Shown here piece by piece: positions 10,314 to 21,640 of a stretch of DNA of 64,000 nt. The position numbers and the translations under genes are program-made. Positions within the stretch are counted from its first letter, which is position 1. Each line of letters opens with the position of its first letter. The notes beneath the pieces are model-generated. The model did not search any database. It had not been told where the DNA came from and worked only from the letters and a program-made list of their open reading frames with translations. This DNA comes from Molossus alvarezi (Eukaryota > Chordata > Mammalia > Chiroptera > Molossidae): contig CM073888.1 in assembly GCA_037176705.1 (NCBI GenBank), positions 45,638,810 to 45,702,809 of the forward strand, read 5' to 3'.

Positions 10314-10567
10314 GCCCTGGCCGGTTTGGCTCAGCGGTTGGAGCATCCGCCTGAGGTCCGGAGAGACCCGGGTTCGGTTCCCGCTAAGGGCACGTACCTT
10401 GGTTGCAGTTTGTCCCCGGCCCTGGTTGGTCGTGCGGGTGGCAGCCACTCGATGTGTCTCTTTCACATCAATGTTTCCCTCTCTCTCTCTACCTCTCTCT
10501 CCCTCCCACTCTATCTGTACAAAAAATGGAAAAATGTCCTCGGGTGAGGATAAAAAAACAAAACAAA
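10314..10567 (+). mobile_element. VES SINE, long form, young
   Basis: This copy is close to the apparent consensus. Head gccctggccggtttggctca, B-box ggttcggttcccgctaaggg, middle gtttgtccccggccctggtt, CT-rich stretch, 3' hairpin tcctcgggtgagga (10537-10550) and an A-rich tail. TSDs at 10298-10313 and 10568-10583 differ by one base. Confidence 0.97.
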
Positions 10568-10583
10568 AAACATAATAGATACA
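10568..10583 (+). repeat. TSD of SINE 10314-10567
   Basis: aaacataatagataca, partner of 10298-10313. Confidence 0.93.
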
Positions 10584-12899
10584 TATACACATAGACGGAG
10601 ATATCTATTTACTTGAAGAAGCAATAAGTACACAGCAAATTTAGACCAAACAACAGGGGAAGGGAGGGGCTTGTGTTCGGTTCCCTGGGACACAGATTCG
10701 GAGATGGAGATTTACATGCATGTGAATGGGCACTGGGGAGTGTGCGAGGATCACCGCGTGAGGGTGTGAGACAAGCAGGATGGGGCAAGGGGAGAAGGTG
10801 AACTGCAATGTATTTTGTACCAGAGGCCTCAGGGGATCCTTTGGGGAGACCTGGATCAGGACTGGCTCCTCAGACTTGTCCCCATGGAAGCAAGGTGCTA
10901 GACTTTTGTACCCACCCCTATTGCCCAGGCATTGGATGTGCTGGCCTCAGGAGGCACTGTAACCTTGGGTGAAGCAGTTCCCTTTGCAGAGGGCAAATCC
11001 TGGAGAGGGGCTCAGCTGGGAGTCACCAGTAGCCAACACTCAGGTAGCTGGGGGTTTGCGAGCCTGGTCCTAAAGGGGTGGATGGTAGTGCTGGTGGACC
11101 GTCAGAGTATCTGCTGCAAGGGCCACAAGATGCAGGGATTGGGATGGTTTCTGGCTGAAATTATCTAACAGGTGAGGGCAGAGTATTACCCCAGCAGTCA
11201 TTCCTTGACCTACTTTTGCTTTGTATTATCAGGAAGAGAGGAATAATCGCTCAGTGAACAAGTGTTTATGTAATATTTAGAGGGTAAGAAAGAGCCCCAT
11301 ATTTATATAATCAAATAGATGTAAGAGAGTTAATAGTCATTGTATTTCAGAAAAGTCAGAGGAGATTTGTCCTGGAAAGCTATGACATAATCTATATTTC
11401 ACCCCACACAAAAGTGATAGTGGACTAGAAGGACTGGCTGTTCTCTGATGTTTGGTTCTCATGGTGATGGTGTATATGAATAAAACTTCTCTGTTACCAA
11501 GAAGTATGGGCATTCATGTCTTACTAAGGGAATCAAGGATGCCCCTGCAAAGCTGGAGGAAGTCTCTTGATCCCAGAGCTGGCCTGGCACTCACCGTGTT
11601 GGGAAATGAAGGCCAGACTCCCCCCCTCGTGCATCCGTCCTGTCTCTTGGGATACCCTTGTTTTCTCCATTCCATCTTTCTCAATAGTGTACAGAGCCTT
11701 TTGGGGGAGAGCTTAGAAGGTGAGGGGGAGCCCCTTTACCTACAGCTCCTCTTGCTGAGAAATTCTGCTTCTTGACTTTTCAGCACCCTTATGTGGAAAT
11801 GTGTTACTTACAATGCCTAAAATATTTGGGGTGGAAGCAGGGAAAGTAATAATATTGGCAACACATCATAAATCCACAGAGACAGGGATGCTGAAAGTGG
11901 CAGAATTAAGGACTTTGGAAAGCACACGAGGTCAACTGTGAAGAGGGCACTATTGTGAAACACTCAGGGACTGTTTTCTTAATCCTGGTGTGCAATATGG
12001 TAGAGAGAGCATTCAGGAGTTACACCATTTAGAGCACTGATTTCACATGAGTTTAGTGTTTCATGTTAATCGTTTTGACATTTCCAGACATTGGCTAATA
12101 TTGGTCCCCATTCTCTAACAGCCTATTTCCCTCTTCTTCACATGAAAGGCAAAGCTGTTGAGTGTTCCATCCCTGTTGGGTCTGGATTTTTACCAATTGT
12201 TTGTTTTAGGTGAAGTATGATTCCTAGGTATAAAGGAGAACTACGATTTTTCTTTCTAGCTGGTCCTTTTTTTGAGACTGGGCCAGGGAGTTAGGAGTCT
12301 GAGAGAGACAAAATATATTGTGAAAAGAAGTATTTTAAGACTCAGATTAAGGAAATTTCTTAGATTTATAAAGGTAGGATTTGAGGTTTTCTTCTCTTGA
12401 TCAGTGCATGAAATGCTGTCTATAATTTGAGTTTTAGTACTCACAATTGTGATTAATGTTTATATTATTCTTTTATCATCAACTTCACTTAGAACAATGA
12501 TTCACTCTTTATATCATGCCCTGCTAACGACTCTAAAAAGGGGGCCCCATCATGATAAAAACAAAACAAAACAAAAAACCCCCAAAACAACCACTTTTTC
12601 CAAGGACATTTATTTATAGATATTTTGCTCTGATATTGATTAATTTGGAAAGGTTGTAAAAGCATAAAAGCTGTGGTAAGATAAGCTTTATTTTGAATTA
12701 CCATTAGCTGTTACATAAACCTTGTGTTGCAAAATAAGATTTCTGGTAAGAAATCTTAGCAAACTTGGGATAGAGAATCTTTTTTTTTTTTTTAGCTCCA
12801 TAAAAAGTAGCTACCATGAAACTACAAAAACACTATGTTTACTGAAGCAGACCCCTAAATGTAAAAATAAGACAATGAGCCTAGCTATCACTGCTATTA
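10584..12899. other. Unassigned sequence, no gene
   Basis: No family is recognised with confidence over 2.3 kb. It contains an A-rich block at 12556-12590 and a T-run at about 12780-12794. Open frames at 10780-11168 and 11452-11775 are not conserved-looking and have no splice context. It may include very old unreadable repeats. Confidence 0.4.
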
Positions 12900-13345
12900 T
12901 GTAAAACTGTGGTGAGGTCCTAGCCATTGTGATAGGATAAGAAAAATAAATGTATAAGATTGGTAATACAGAGAACACTATTTAGCTAGAACATCCAAGA
13001 AACTCAAGTAAAAAACCATTAGAACCAACAAGGTAGTCAGATATAAGATATCAGGGGTATAGTGATGCTCAATAATAACATATCAAGGAAAGAAAGACCC
13101 CATTCATAGAAGCAACAAAAACTATAAAGCACTAGGAACAAATATAACAATAAAAGGGAAAGAACCTGGATGAATAAAATGGTACTACTTTATCAAAGTC
13201 ATGCTAGAAACCCTGAATAGATTGAGAGTCACATCACGCTCTTCAATGGGAAAACTCAATATTGAAAAGATGTCAATTATCCCCAAGTTGACCTGTTAAT
13301 TCAGTGAATTTCCAGTCAAAACTCAACACACTTGAGCCCCTAAAG
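12900..13345 (+). mobile_element. Old L1 fragment (ORF2 region)
   Basis: Phrases such as gaagcaacaaaaactataaa, cactaggaacaaatataaca and gaaaagatgtcaattatccc match the L1 ORF2 stretch just downstream of the reverse transcriptase core, as in the full L1 here near 5440-5650. It is heavily decayed with no open frame. Confidence 0.75.
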
Positions 13346-13558
13346 CTTTTTGGGTTATTGTCAGAGCCGCCATTTCAGAGGAGAACACCCCAACTTTAGT
13401 TCCACCAGAGATGACAACGTGTCTCTTAGGCCCTCACTGCAGAAAGCTCTGCTGGCTGCCCGGGCAGCCATGAGGCAGGGAGATGCCTTCAACAGTGTAG
13501 GAGCCAAGATCTCTGTTGATTAAACCCAGTTTTGCTGGAACAATTAAAGTCAGAACTG

Positions 13559-13797
13559 TCTGGGCTGGGTGGCTCAGATGGATGGGGCATCATCTTGTTC
13601 ACCAAAAGGTTGCAGTTTCAACTCCCTGGCAGGGCACATAGCTAGGTTGTGGGTTCATTCCCCAGTTGGGATGCAAATGGGAGGCAACTTATCTATGTTT
13701 CTCTCTCACATTGATATTTCTCTCTCTGTCACTTTCTTCCTCTCTCTCTAGAAATCAATGAAAGTATATCCTTTGGTGAAGATTAAAAAAAAAAAAA
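13559..13797 (+). mobile_element. VES SINE, older copy
   Basis: The head is ctgggctgggtggctcagat, with gttgcagtttcaactccctg in the B-box area. The middle is ggttgtgggttcattcccca, the tail retains gaaatcaatgaaag, and a decayed hairpin (tcctttggtgaaga, 13769-13782) precedes a poly(A) run. No clear TSD. Confidence 0.85.
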
Positions 13798-15984
13798 AGA
13801 TAAGAATGGACTCTTCGTTCTTACATTTATCACAAGAGGGGAAAGGGTCTCGTGGGGCGGGTATTGCTCTCTGGAGAGCAAGACGGGACATTTCATTTGA
13901 AAACTTAAACAAATGTATGACTTTATTTTGCTTCCCAAGCTGATAAAGTGGAAAAAATCAATTCTGTGATTATAAACATAAGGGCAATTAATTTTCTTAC
14001 TTCTTTCCTCTAGACATTAGCCTCTGTACCTAGGAACAACATATAAATCTGTACCTGATCATGACATCTTTGAGATACTGTGTATCCCTCTTTTAGAAAT
14101 ACTGATAGGTGATAAACAAATTTTAAAGTATAAAATGTCCCAAAACAGAAAGTCCGAAGGATGGTCCAAGAGTATTGACGGAATCAGTTGTTATATGTAT
14201 TCATTCGCTTACAATTGTTTTTGAAAAGTCCAGGAGAACAGAGTAGATGCCAGGAAATTAGAAAAATGCAGTTATGGTGCAAATCTTCAAAAGACTTAAG
14301 TTGAGCAGTCCTTTCAAATTATTCTCCCTCACTGTCAGTTTGGAAGATTTGGGAATAATTGTATAAAGCTGAAATATGAAAAGAAAGACACACAAAAAAG
14401 TTTAACAAAGCAATTTGAACTTGAATATGTGCCTATAATAAAGGGATAAGGAGACTGGTCCACAGATGGTCACTGTATTTTGCTGAAGCATATTGCCTGC
14501 CAGGACCCCACACAAGTTCATTTATCAAATTCCTTAAGCTTAAAAGAGAAATTGTGATGACTTCACTTTACACTAGCCTTGAACACAGTGGAAAAGATCA
14601 AGGGGGAAAAGCTGGGCTATATATACCAGAAGCAGCACTGCCAGACAGTTTGGTGAGGTTTGATATCATTTTGAGTGATCAGGAGTGAGAAAGGCCAGAA
14701 GACTCCGCAGTCTAGAAAAGGCTCCTGTAGATTTGGGGGTTTGGGAGACACCAAAACACCAACAAAGATCTGAGAATTGATGCCAACAGGAAGTAAGAAG
14801 ATGAAGCCAGTACCAAGGGGAAAAAAAAAAATCAAGCCAACTCATCGGGGAACATAGATGCGGGTATTCAGAGTCGAGAGTAACCAGGAAAACCACAGTG
14901 ACATATGTGATGTCATGAGGATAATGACAGCAAATTAGATATGTAATCAGTGTGTCTCTTCCTTGAGCTGTCTGTCTAATGTATGCCTTGAAGTTCCGTC
15001 ACCCAGAGAGCAATCTGGGGTCATGTTATTTTGGGTTCAGTGTATGAGGACACAGACGTATGCTTTGTCCCCCTTACAATCCCTGCCATTCTTCCACTCT
15101 CTTCAGACAACTAGATTTTGGCTCAGACTTTGTCCTGAGAAATCTTAGATGATATGGTGCCCCTTGCCCTGCCATTAAGGCATAGTAGTTCTGGAATGTG
15201 ACCGGGATGCTTGCAAATGTCCAGAAACGTTTCTCCCTGCTTTCTCCTCCTGACCACCAGATGAGAAATTTGGGAAAGTAGAACCATCTTTCCAATAATC
15301 TCCTTTCAGAAATCACATTCCCGGCTGGGTTTGCCATTCATTTTTGTACCAAGAACTTTATGAAGTGGAAATGGCTAAACTCATCTGGCAGGGCTTGACT
15401 GCAGACGGCCAGTTCCCAAATCCCTGAGGTGTGAGGGCTGGGTTCTCCCCAGCATGTTCTTTTCAATAAACATTCCCACACTTAGCCTTTTACTCCAGCC
15501 GCCCCATCCCTACCCCCCAGCGTCTGGAGCTTTCCACCTTGGCTCTGGCTCCTTGGAGCCTGGGCTCAGCCTTCCAATTCCAGGTTGACCTTGGCTGAGC
15601 GCCCCGCATGGCCATTCTTCTTGTAAGAGTAGAAAATCTCATGCACAGATTTCTGCACTTGGCCTCTCTGCAGAACCTTTCAGTCCTCGAGGCATATGCA
15701 ACCTCCAGCTGACTGAGCAAAAGCAATAGCACTTGCTTACCAGAAGTCTGTGTTTACTGAATTGGATTTGTCCTTTGGCAACCCTGCTGCCGAGTCCTCG
15801 GTGAGAAAAGCCGGAGCTGGGCCAGGTTTCAGTTCTGCCCTGGGCTTGTTAGCACCTGTGGGCATGCCGGGCTTTCTCACTGATATTCCCAGTACACACT
15901 TGACCTCCCACCTTGTAGGACAAAACTCTCTCTGGGTGTTCTCGGCCATCACTACACCCCTAGGCATCTGAAAAAAATAATGTT
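13798..15984. other. Unassigned sequence, no gene
   Basis: No repeat class or splice-flanked coding segment is evident. The open frames at 14617-14896 and 15490-15971 appear on both strands of GC-balanced DNA and look random. Confidence 0.4.
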
Positions 15985-16090
15985 GTATGCCTCATTTTCC
16001 TCCCCTGCAAAATGGTCACAATGAAAGTACCTACCACTTAGGATGGTTGTGAAGATTCATTGAAATAACCATTTAGCTCAGCATTTGCCT
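15985..16090 (+). mobile_element. MIR relic
   Basis: ctcattttcctcccctgcaa followed by aaaatggtcacaatg and ggttgtgaagattcattgaa is the MIR core in sense orientation. Confidence 0.75.
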
Positions 16091-16334
16091 ACTTGAAAAT
16101 TATTGATTATTAACTGATTGAACCAAGTCAGATAACACTGATAAGGAAATACAGTGCGGAAGCAAACTGCAGAAACAGTCAAACTGGGAATCTTCAGATC
16201 TCTGGTTCCTTCCTTGGTTTCTACCTTATGGCAAAATCCTTCCATCATCCACGGGGTAGCAGGTTTCACCTTACTGTCAGAGGGCTGGGGGCGTGGCCAA
16301 ACCCCAGTCCTTGCCCCCTGACAGACCTGCAGTT

Positions 16335-16460
16335 AAAGAGAACTCTGCAGCTTCTAGCTCTGTGACCATAAAATCTCTGAGCCTCAGTTTCCTCATTGGT
16401 AAAATAGGTACCATAGTTCTACCATATAAAGTAGTTGGGAGGATTAAATGCTCCCAATAG
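16335..16460 (+). mobile_element. MIR relic
   Basis: tgagcctcagtttcctcatt, then ggtaaaataggtacc and ttgggaggattaaatg, are the MIR core in sense orientation. Confidence 0.8.
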
Positions 16461-17414
16461 TTGGTAATTGCGCGATAATCCTTCTTTTGACTCCTGGTGC
16501 CAACACCTTTATTGGTCTTGACCAAGATCCCCTAGGCCCTGGCTTTTCATGACCTCCCAACAAATGGCATGAATCATACAGTCTAGTCCTCTGCTTTCAG
16601 GCTCCAGTCTAACCTATTTGGCTCTCTAGTTTCTCTTCCTTATCCAGTCAATCCTTTGCTGACTGCTGCCCATGTTTTGGGGCAACATGATATATATTTA
16701 TACGTTAGGTGTTCTAGGCCAATTCCATTAAGAACCTTGGAATTCCTTGACATTTTTCTTGGGTAAAGTCACCATTCTTTGATTCTTCAGCCACCCTCAT
16801 CGCCCAGTCAGGGGTGGCGAATAGATGGAGCACATGCCGCCCGCACGCTCTCTTGAGTCCACGGCAGACATCACTAACTGATCACGGCACATTTTTCCAG
16901 GGGCTGGGCCAGAGCCTCAGAGTCACCTTGAGCACATCATGCCATCTCTCCACACCTTTCACTAACTGTTCCCTCTCTTGGACTCACGACACTCGTAGTC
17001 ATCTGTGCTTCTCCTGTCTCCTCCGGGAGACTGAGCCTACATATATCATTTCTCAAGGTATATGTATATTCACTGACCACTAGTTTAACTCGGTCTAAAA
17101 AGACAAATTACATGGTCAGTGGCCCTTGCCTTGCCGCTCTAACCAGGATCTGTCTTTGTAGGTTATGCAATTAAACAATACTATGTTTTATAATACTTTT
17201 TCCTTTTTCTAGTTAATCATAATCATTTCTCATGACATTAAATAAGTATTTCTTTAAAACATGATATCTAGTGCAAATAATCTATCAAATTGATATATTC
17301 CTATTTATTTAACAAGTTCCCTGGTTTGGGACTTGGTATTTGACTGCTACTGGAAACTGGCTGTAAGTCACACTGTGATGAATTTCTTTGTATCTGTGGG
17401 TGTGCCTGAATCTC
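16461..17414. other. Unassigned sequence
   Basis: No gene is seen. The right part (17100-17400) is AT-rich. It may continue an old LINE in an unreadable form. Confidence 0.4.
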
Positions 17415-17640
17415 CAATTATTTTCTTTAAAAAAATTATTGAACTTATTCGGATGGCATTGGTTAATAAAATTATATAGATTTCAGGTGTACAATTCTAT
17501 AATACATCATCTGTATATTGTGTTGTGTGTTCACCACCCCAAGTCAAGTTTCCTTCCATCATCATTTATGCCCCTTTTACCTTCTTCTACTTCCCCCACC
17601 CCCTTTCCCTCTGGTAATCATCAGGTAGGTTTCTAAAAAT
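17415..17640 (-). mobile_element. Old L1 3' UTR fragment
   Basis: Plus-strand phrases ttggttaataaaattatata, gatttcaggtgtacaattct and tgtgtgttcaccaccccaag are the reverse complement of a widespread mammalian L1 3' UTR. The poly-pyrimidine stretch near 17580-17605 corresponds to the L1 polypurine tract. Confidence 0.75.
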
Positions 17641-17667
17641 CAGAATCATTGTGTTGAATGGTTAAGA

Positions 17668-17684
17668 GCAGCTTTAAGATTCTT
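17668..17684 (-). repeat. TSD of the head-only SINE
   Basis: The 17-mer gcagctttaagattctt is repeated exactly at 17785-17801. Confidence 0.95.
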
Positions 17685-17784
17685 TTTTTTTTTGGTACGT
17701 GCCCCTAGCGGGAACCGAACCCGGGACTCTCTGGTCCACAAGCCGATGCTCCAACCGCGGAGCCAAACCGGCCAGGGTGCCAGG
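17685..17784 (-). mobile_element. Head-only VES SINE (tRNA-like part plus poly(A))
   Basis: On the minus strand this is only the tRNA-related head. It reads ccctggccggtttggctccg, keeps the B-box ggttcggttcccgctagggg and stops at gcacgtacc. A pure A-run follows directly. Exact 17-bp TSDs bracket it. The usual body, CT-rich stretch and hairpin are absent. Truncation at the 3' side, together with a poly(A) tail, shows that a short RNA of about 90 nt was retroposed. Confidence 0.93.
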
Positions 17785-17801
17785 GCAGCTTTAAGATTCT
17801 T
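17785..17801 (-). repeat. TSD of the head-only SINE
   Basis: gcagctttaagattctt, exact partner of 17668-17684. Confidence 0.95.
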
Positions 17802-17879
17802 GGTACACATTGCCATATTGCTTTCTGCAAATACCGGGACTATTTGCACTCCTCTCTGTGGTATAAAATTACAACGTTA

Positions 17880-18095
17880 ATCATCACAAACCCTTGTGGA
17901 TCTTGCCTCTGTGCCAGTCACTATTCTAGAACTTCATCAGCATCAACTCATTTCATCCTCCCCGGACCCCTGTGTACAGCCGAGGAAGCTGAAGCACAGA
18001 GTGTGCGCCAAACTGCCCGAGGCCATCGGGGTGGTGCTCGGCGAAGCCTGGATTTGAGCCCATTCTCCTACCCAATACCCTAAAACACTTTACTG
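17880..18095 (-). mobile_element. MIR relic
   Basis: cagccgaggaagctgaagca, then cacagagtgtgcgcc and cctggatttgagcccattct, are the reverse complement of MIR, including its tRNA-like B-box side. Confidence 0.8.
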
Positions 18096-18430
18096 TGCCT
18101 TCAACAACCTTGAGTGCAATCGTCTATTTCTACTTAAGCAGGATGGAAAGAAAGTCTGCTTCTGCCAGCTTGACCTGAATGCAGTCTTATCCGGAGCTGA
18201 AGGATGGCCCAGGTGACATGGCTCTGTCTTTGTAGCACCACAGACTTACAAAGAACTCCAAGAATCGGGTGCAGAGTGACTGAAAGATTTGTTATAACCT
18301 TACATACACGAGGGGATAAAATGTTATCATTCAAAACAATAATAGTATTTTTCTGAAATAGGGTTACCTGTTTTCCCAGAAAACGAACCGGTGGTCTGAG
18401 GTGCTGTTGTTAGTTTCATGGCAGAAACAC
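18096..18430. other. Unassigned sequence
   Basis: No gene or repeat is recognised. It leads into a short minisatellite-like block. Confidence 0.4.
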
Positions 18431-18432
18431 AC

Positions 18433-18490
18433 GTGCCCAGGAACGTGTACCCAGGAACGTTCGCCCAGGAGCACGGGTGAGCAGGAACGG
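18433..18490 (+). repeat. Short minisatellite-like array
   Basis: About four imperfect units around the core cccaggaacgt are spaced 13-16 bases apart (gtgcccaggaac, gtacccaggaac, cgcccaggagc, gagcaggaac). Confidence 0.65.
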
Positions 18491-18891
18491 CTTATTTCTA
18501 AACTGAAAAGTTGTCCTGGGGACTTCTGCCCCTAATAAAAGGGGAATTAATTCAAAGCAGCCCAAAGTGTGTCAGCAGGACCACAACACAACTTTAAGAT
18601 TATTGTAAACAACAGTTCTGTCTTTTTTCTTAAATTAAAATAATACGAGTGCTAATTCAAACATTTAAATAATTTAAACATGATCAACTATTAGAAGGCA
18701 CCCTATCAGAATTTGTTTCTCCCTCTTCCTGAAATCTAAAGTTTAAAATCTCAAGTTACAGGGGTTCCTGACTAGCAAAGAGACTTTTTTTTTTTTCCCT
18801 TCCTTTTGTATTTCAGGCATATGATTGGTTTCCTTCAGAGTCTTTTATTCCTGTGATTTCTCAGAATCAGGATATGACCTGGCACAGTGGG
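18491..18891. other. Unassigned AT-rich sequence
   Basis: No gene is seen. A T-run lies at 18786-18797. The stretch ends at a palindromic element. Confidence 0.4.
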
Positions 18892-19085
18892 TGGTTGCCA
18901 GGTTTAGCAAATAAAAACACAGGACACCCAGTTAATCTTGAGTTTCCTATAGACAATAAATATATTTTTTTAGTATGAGCATGTCCTATGCAACATTTGG
19001 GATGTGCTTATACTAAAAAATTACTCATTGTTTATCTGAAATGCAAGTTTCACTGGGGGTTCTATACTTTATGGGCACTACCTTG
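18892..19085. mobile_element. Palindromic DNA-transposon relic (MER53-like)
   Basis: The two arms are near reverse complements around about 18988. Left arm: cccagttaatcttgagtttc, later tttttagtatgagcatgtcc. The right arm read in reverse gives cccagtgaaacttgcatttc and ttttagtataagcacatccc. Such a short full-length palindrome with no coding capacity is typical of a non-autonomous DNA transposon. The MER53 name is from memory. Confidence 0.7.
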
Positions 19086-20159
19086 GGAGAGGTAGATGAG
19101 GAAGGCTAAGAGAGCCCAGGGGAGAGAGGAGAGGAGAGGAATAAAAATATATCTATATATTTTTGTTTCTTCTAGGTTGAAAAAGAAACACGCACAGTGT
19201 CTGCTATCCTATTCACTGCGGCCATCCCTCGGGGTCCTGGAATTGTCTGCTTCCTGCAGAGCATGCTGCTTACTGATTCAGGCTGTCCTATGCCCACGGG
19301 GAGTTTCTCAAGGTTGCAGATGTGCCTTTAGCACTTTCCCTAGAAATCGCCTAATGTCAGGCAAAGCATTACTAAGATCTTAGTTGTCCAAGTACAGTTT
19401 TGATGTTGAGGGTCCCTTTTGCAGAGGAATGTTCCCTAAGGCTGGCGTTCCCCAGTAGCAACAGAAAGACTTTTGGGTCATTTATGAAAAGACAGTAAAA
19501 ATTGCACCCACTTTGGCTGGAGTGTGTGTGTTGAGGTTGTTGGTGAAGAGGGGTGTGGGTGGAGGAGGTCAAGGTTTGGAGAGGGGATTATGAGAGGTCA
19601 TTGGAAAACATCACAGCCTTCTAAGTCCTGTCCCTGCTGTCTGCTCCCTTTGCTGTCACCATCTTTACCTGCTCTCTTGAAGATAGATCCATTTTCAGAG
19701 TTTCTGAGCCACACAAAGCTGAAGTTGGGACACTGCACCTTGACAAATTCATCAAGTCAACTCAGGAAATCCTGTGTTGACATCTCCTGAGACCCCTCCA
19801 TGTCTCCTGTCTGTGGGACTGCCTTTCTTTGATCCTTTTTCGGGCCAACGCCACACAGAGAGGGACAGATGATGCCACAGTGATCAGCTCAGTGGCTTGT
19901 GGTTCCCACCTAGGAGTGGATGGGATGAAGGAGGTTTAGAAATGACCTGGGAGCTAGTCTTCACTAGGTGTAGTGATCATGGGTTTTCCTCATGACGGCA
20001 GAATTCAAATACAGACCTTAAAAATAATCATGTTACAAAATGTAAAGCCAACTATGCTTATTTTTACAGAGGGGGTTAAATGACTTGCTCTTATTTTCTT
20101 GGCAGGTTAGTGGTTGAGGGAAGAAAGCAATCAAGCCCTGTTTAATCATCAATAGGACA
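19086..20159. other. Unassigned sequence with weak MIR-like patch
   Basis: A gagag repeat (19120-19140) is followed by unassigned DNA. At 20055-20140 a weak reverse MIR core can be read (ttacagagggggttaaatga). No gene. Confidence 0.35.
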
Positions 20160-20600
20160 CATTTCTCTCTCTTTTTAAGTCTTTATTTTCTAATTACTTA
20201 TTAGAAATGAACATGCATTTGTAATTGGCAAAAATAAACATGCTAATCATAGGAAAAATTTTAAATGCAGAAAAATATCAAGGGAAAAAGAAAATCAGCT
20301 CAATCCCATGCCCTGGAGAAAATCACTATTAACATTTTTATGTATTTCTTTTCAGTCTTTTTTGGGATTGTCCTAACTATATAACTTTATATACTTTACC
20401 AATACAGTCCGAGCATATCTCTGTGCTATTAAACATTTCTGCACAGTACTGACTGAATAATATCCCACTGCTTGGATATACCAAGACTTACTTGATCATG
20501 TCCCTGTTGATAAACTTTTAGGTTGCTTTCGGTTTTTCATTACTACAAATAATGCTCTGTCACTCTTCTTCTACATTAATCTTTGTGCATTTCTAATTAT
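20160..20600 (-). mobile_element. Old LINE relic, probably L1-related
   Basis: Phrases aaatcactattaacattttt, tgtatttcttttcagtcttt and ataatatcccactgcttgga belong to a widespread AT-rich ancient mammalian repeat, probably an L1 3' part in antisense. A similar piece lies at 62680-62960. Orientation and family are uncertain. Confidence 0.5.
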
Positions 20601-21269
20601 TTACTTTATTTTCAAGAATACATGCTATTTCTAGCATGCTTGGGTTTCCAGGCTCATGAGATCCTGGCTAGTGAGCCGAATTACCAGGACTCCCAGTATC
20701 TCCTTGGCAGACATGTTGCTGGGTTCAAACTGGGCATCAGGAACATCTTTTTTGCCCCATGACCTCCGACCTTTGACCCAGGCAAGGAGATGGGCAGCCT
20801 CCTCTCTCTCCTCCCATGATGTGTCTAATTGGACACTGAGACTGGAGACCCCGTCAGCCCAGAAGCCGTGAATGACGAATCGAAGCGCTTTGGGTGGAAA
20901 CTCCAGTGGGGCAAAGACAGGTGGGCGGGGCCAGGAGAGTTCTGCTGAAGTGAGTGCCCTTCGCAAGCTTGTGTCTTCTGCTCCCTTTTCTCCTTAGAGT
21001 CTCAGGAAATGGACCACCTGCTCTTTCTTGTGCTGCCCCTACCCGATGCTCAGAGGGATACCAGTTGGTGGATTTGGCAACCACGGGGTAGACTCCAGCT
21101 GGAGTCTCTTTCTACTTCTGTCCTCTGCTCATCCTGTTTTCCCCAATGACAAAAACCGCCTCCTCAAGGGGATTTTCTCAAGCTCGGGGACACCCCATTT
21201 TCAGAAATGCTCCCGGCACCTAGCACTCTGCCTGGCACACGCTAAGCACTCAATACATATTTGTTACTT
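20601..21269. other. Unassigned sequence with a 111-codon minus frame
   Basis: The minus frame 20966-20631 is open for 111 codons, but no convincing splice pair frames it. No known domain is recognised. Otherwise unassigned. Confidence 0.35.
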
Positions 21270-21640
21270 CAGAGCAAAAGCAATCAATTCAGAGGTGATT
21301 TTTCACTTTTGCAAAAGATTCACGGCAGGGTTTCTTTAAATGGCCGGCTCCCCCAGCGCATTTAAAATGCGACGTGATTGATAGGAATTCGATGTACATG
21401 GTTCTGCAGGGCCACATCAATCGTGTAAATTGAGATGCATGTGCTGCTGGGTTCCCACTGGCCGAGCGTGTTGGCAGCTCTCCTCCACCAGCTTGGAATG
21501 CACACAACCGGGCCGCCGCTCCCGGCTTTTATCACAAAGGAGCTCATTTTGTGAATGAACAGCCACTGCCAACAGCCTGATGCTATTCCCGGTGACCTTT
21601 GCCCGGGGATTGGATTCCCGCCCAGCGGGGAGACAGGGCC
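21270..21640. promoter_or_regulatory. Repeat-free block, candidate conserved enhancer
   Basis: This segment is free of recognisable repeats. It includes ttttatcacaaaggagctca (a GATA-like tatc next to a TCF/HMG-like cacaaag), homeodomain-like tgattgat and a gcattttaaatgc palindrome. No open frame has coding character. The composition resembles deeply conserved non-coding elements. This is inference; alignment is decisive. Confidence 0.3.

Noticed and set aside
10314..10400. tRNA-like A and B boxes, here and in other SINE heads
   Set aside because: They are SINE heads: followed by SINE body, A-tail and TSDs, so they are not functional tRNA genes.
20631..20966. 111-codon minus-strand frame that looks partly protein-like
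   Set aside because: No acceptor/donor pair or known domain; the opposite strand is open too. It could be revisited if homology is found.
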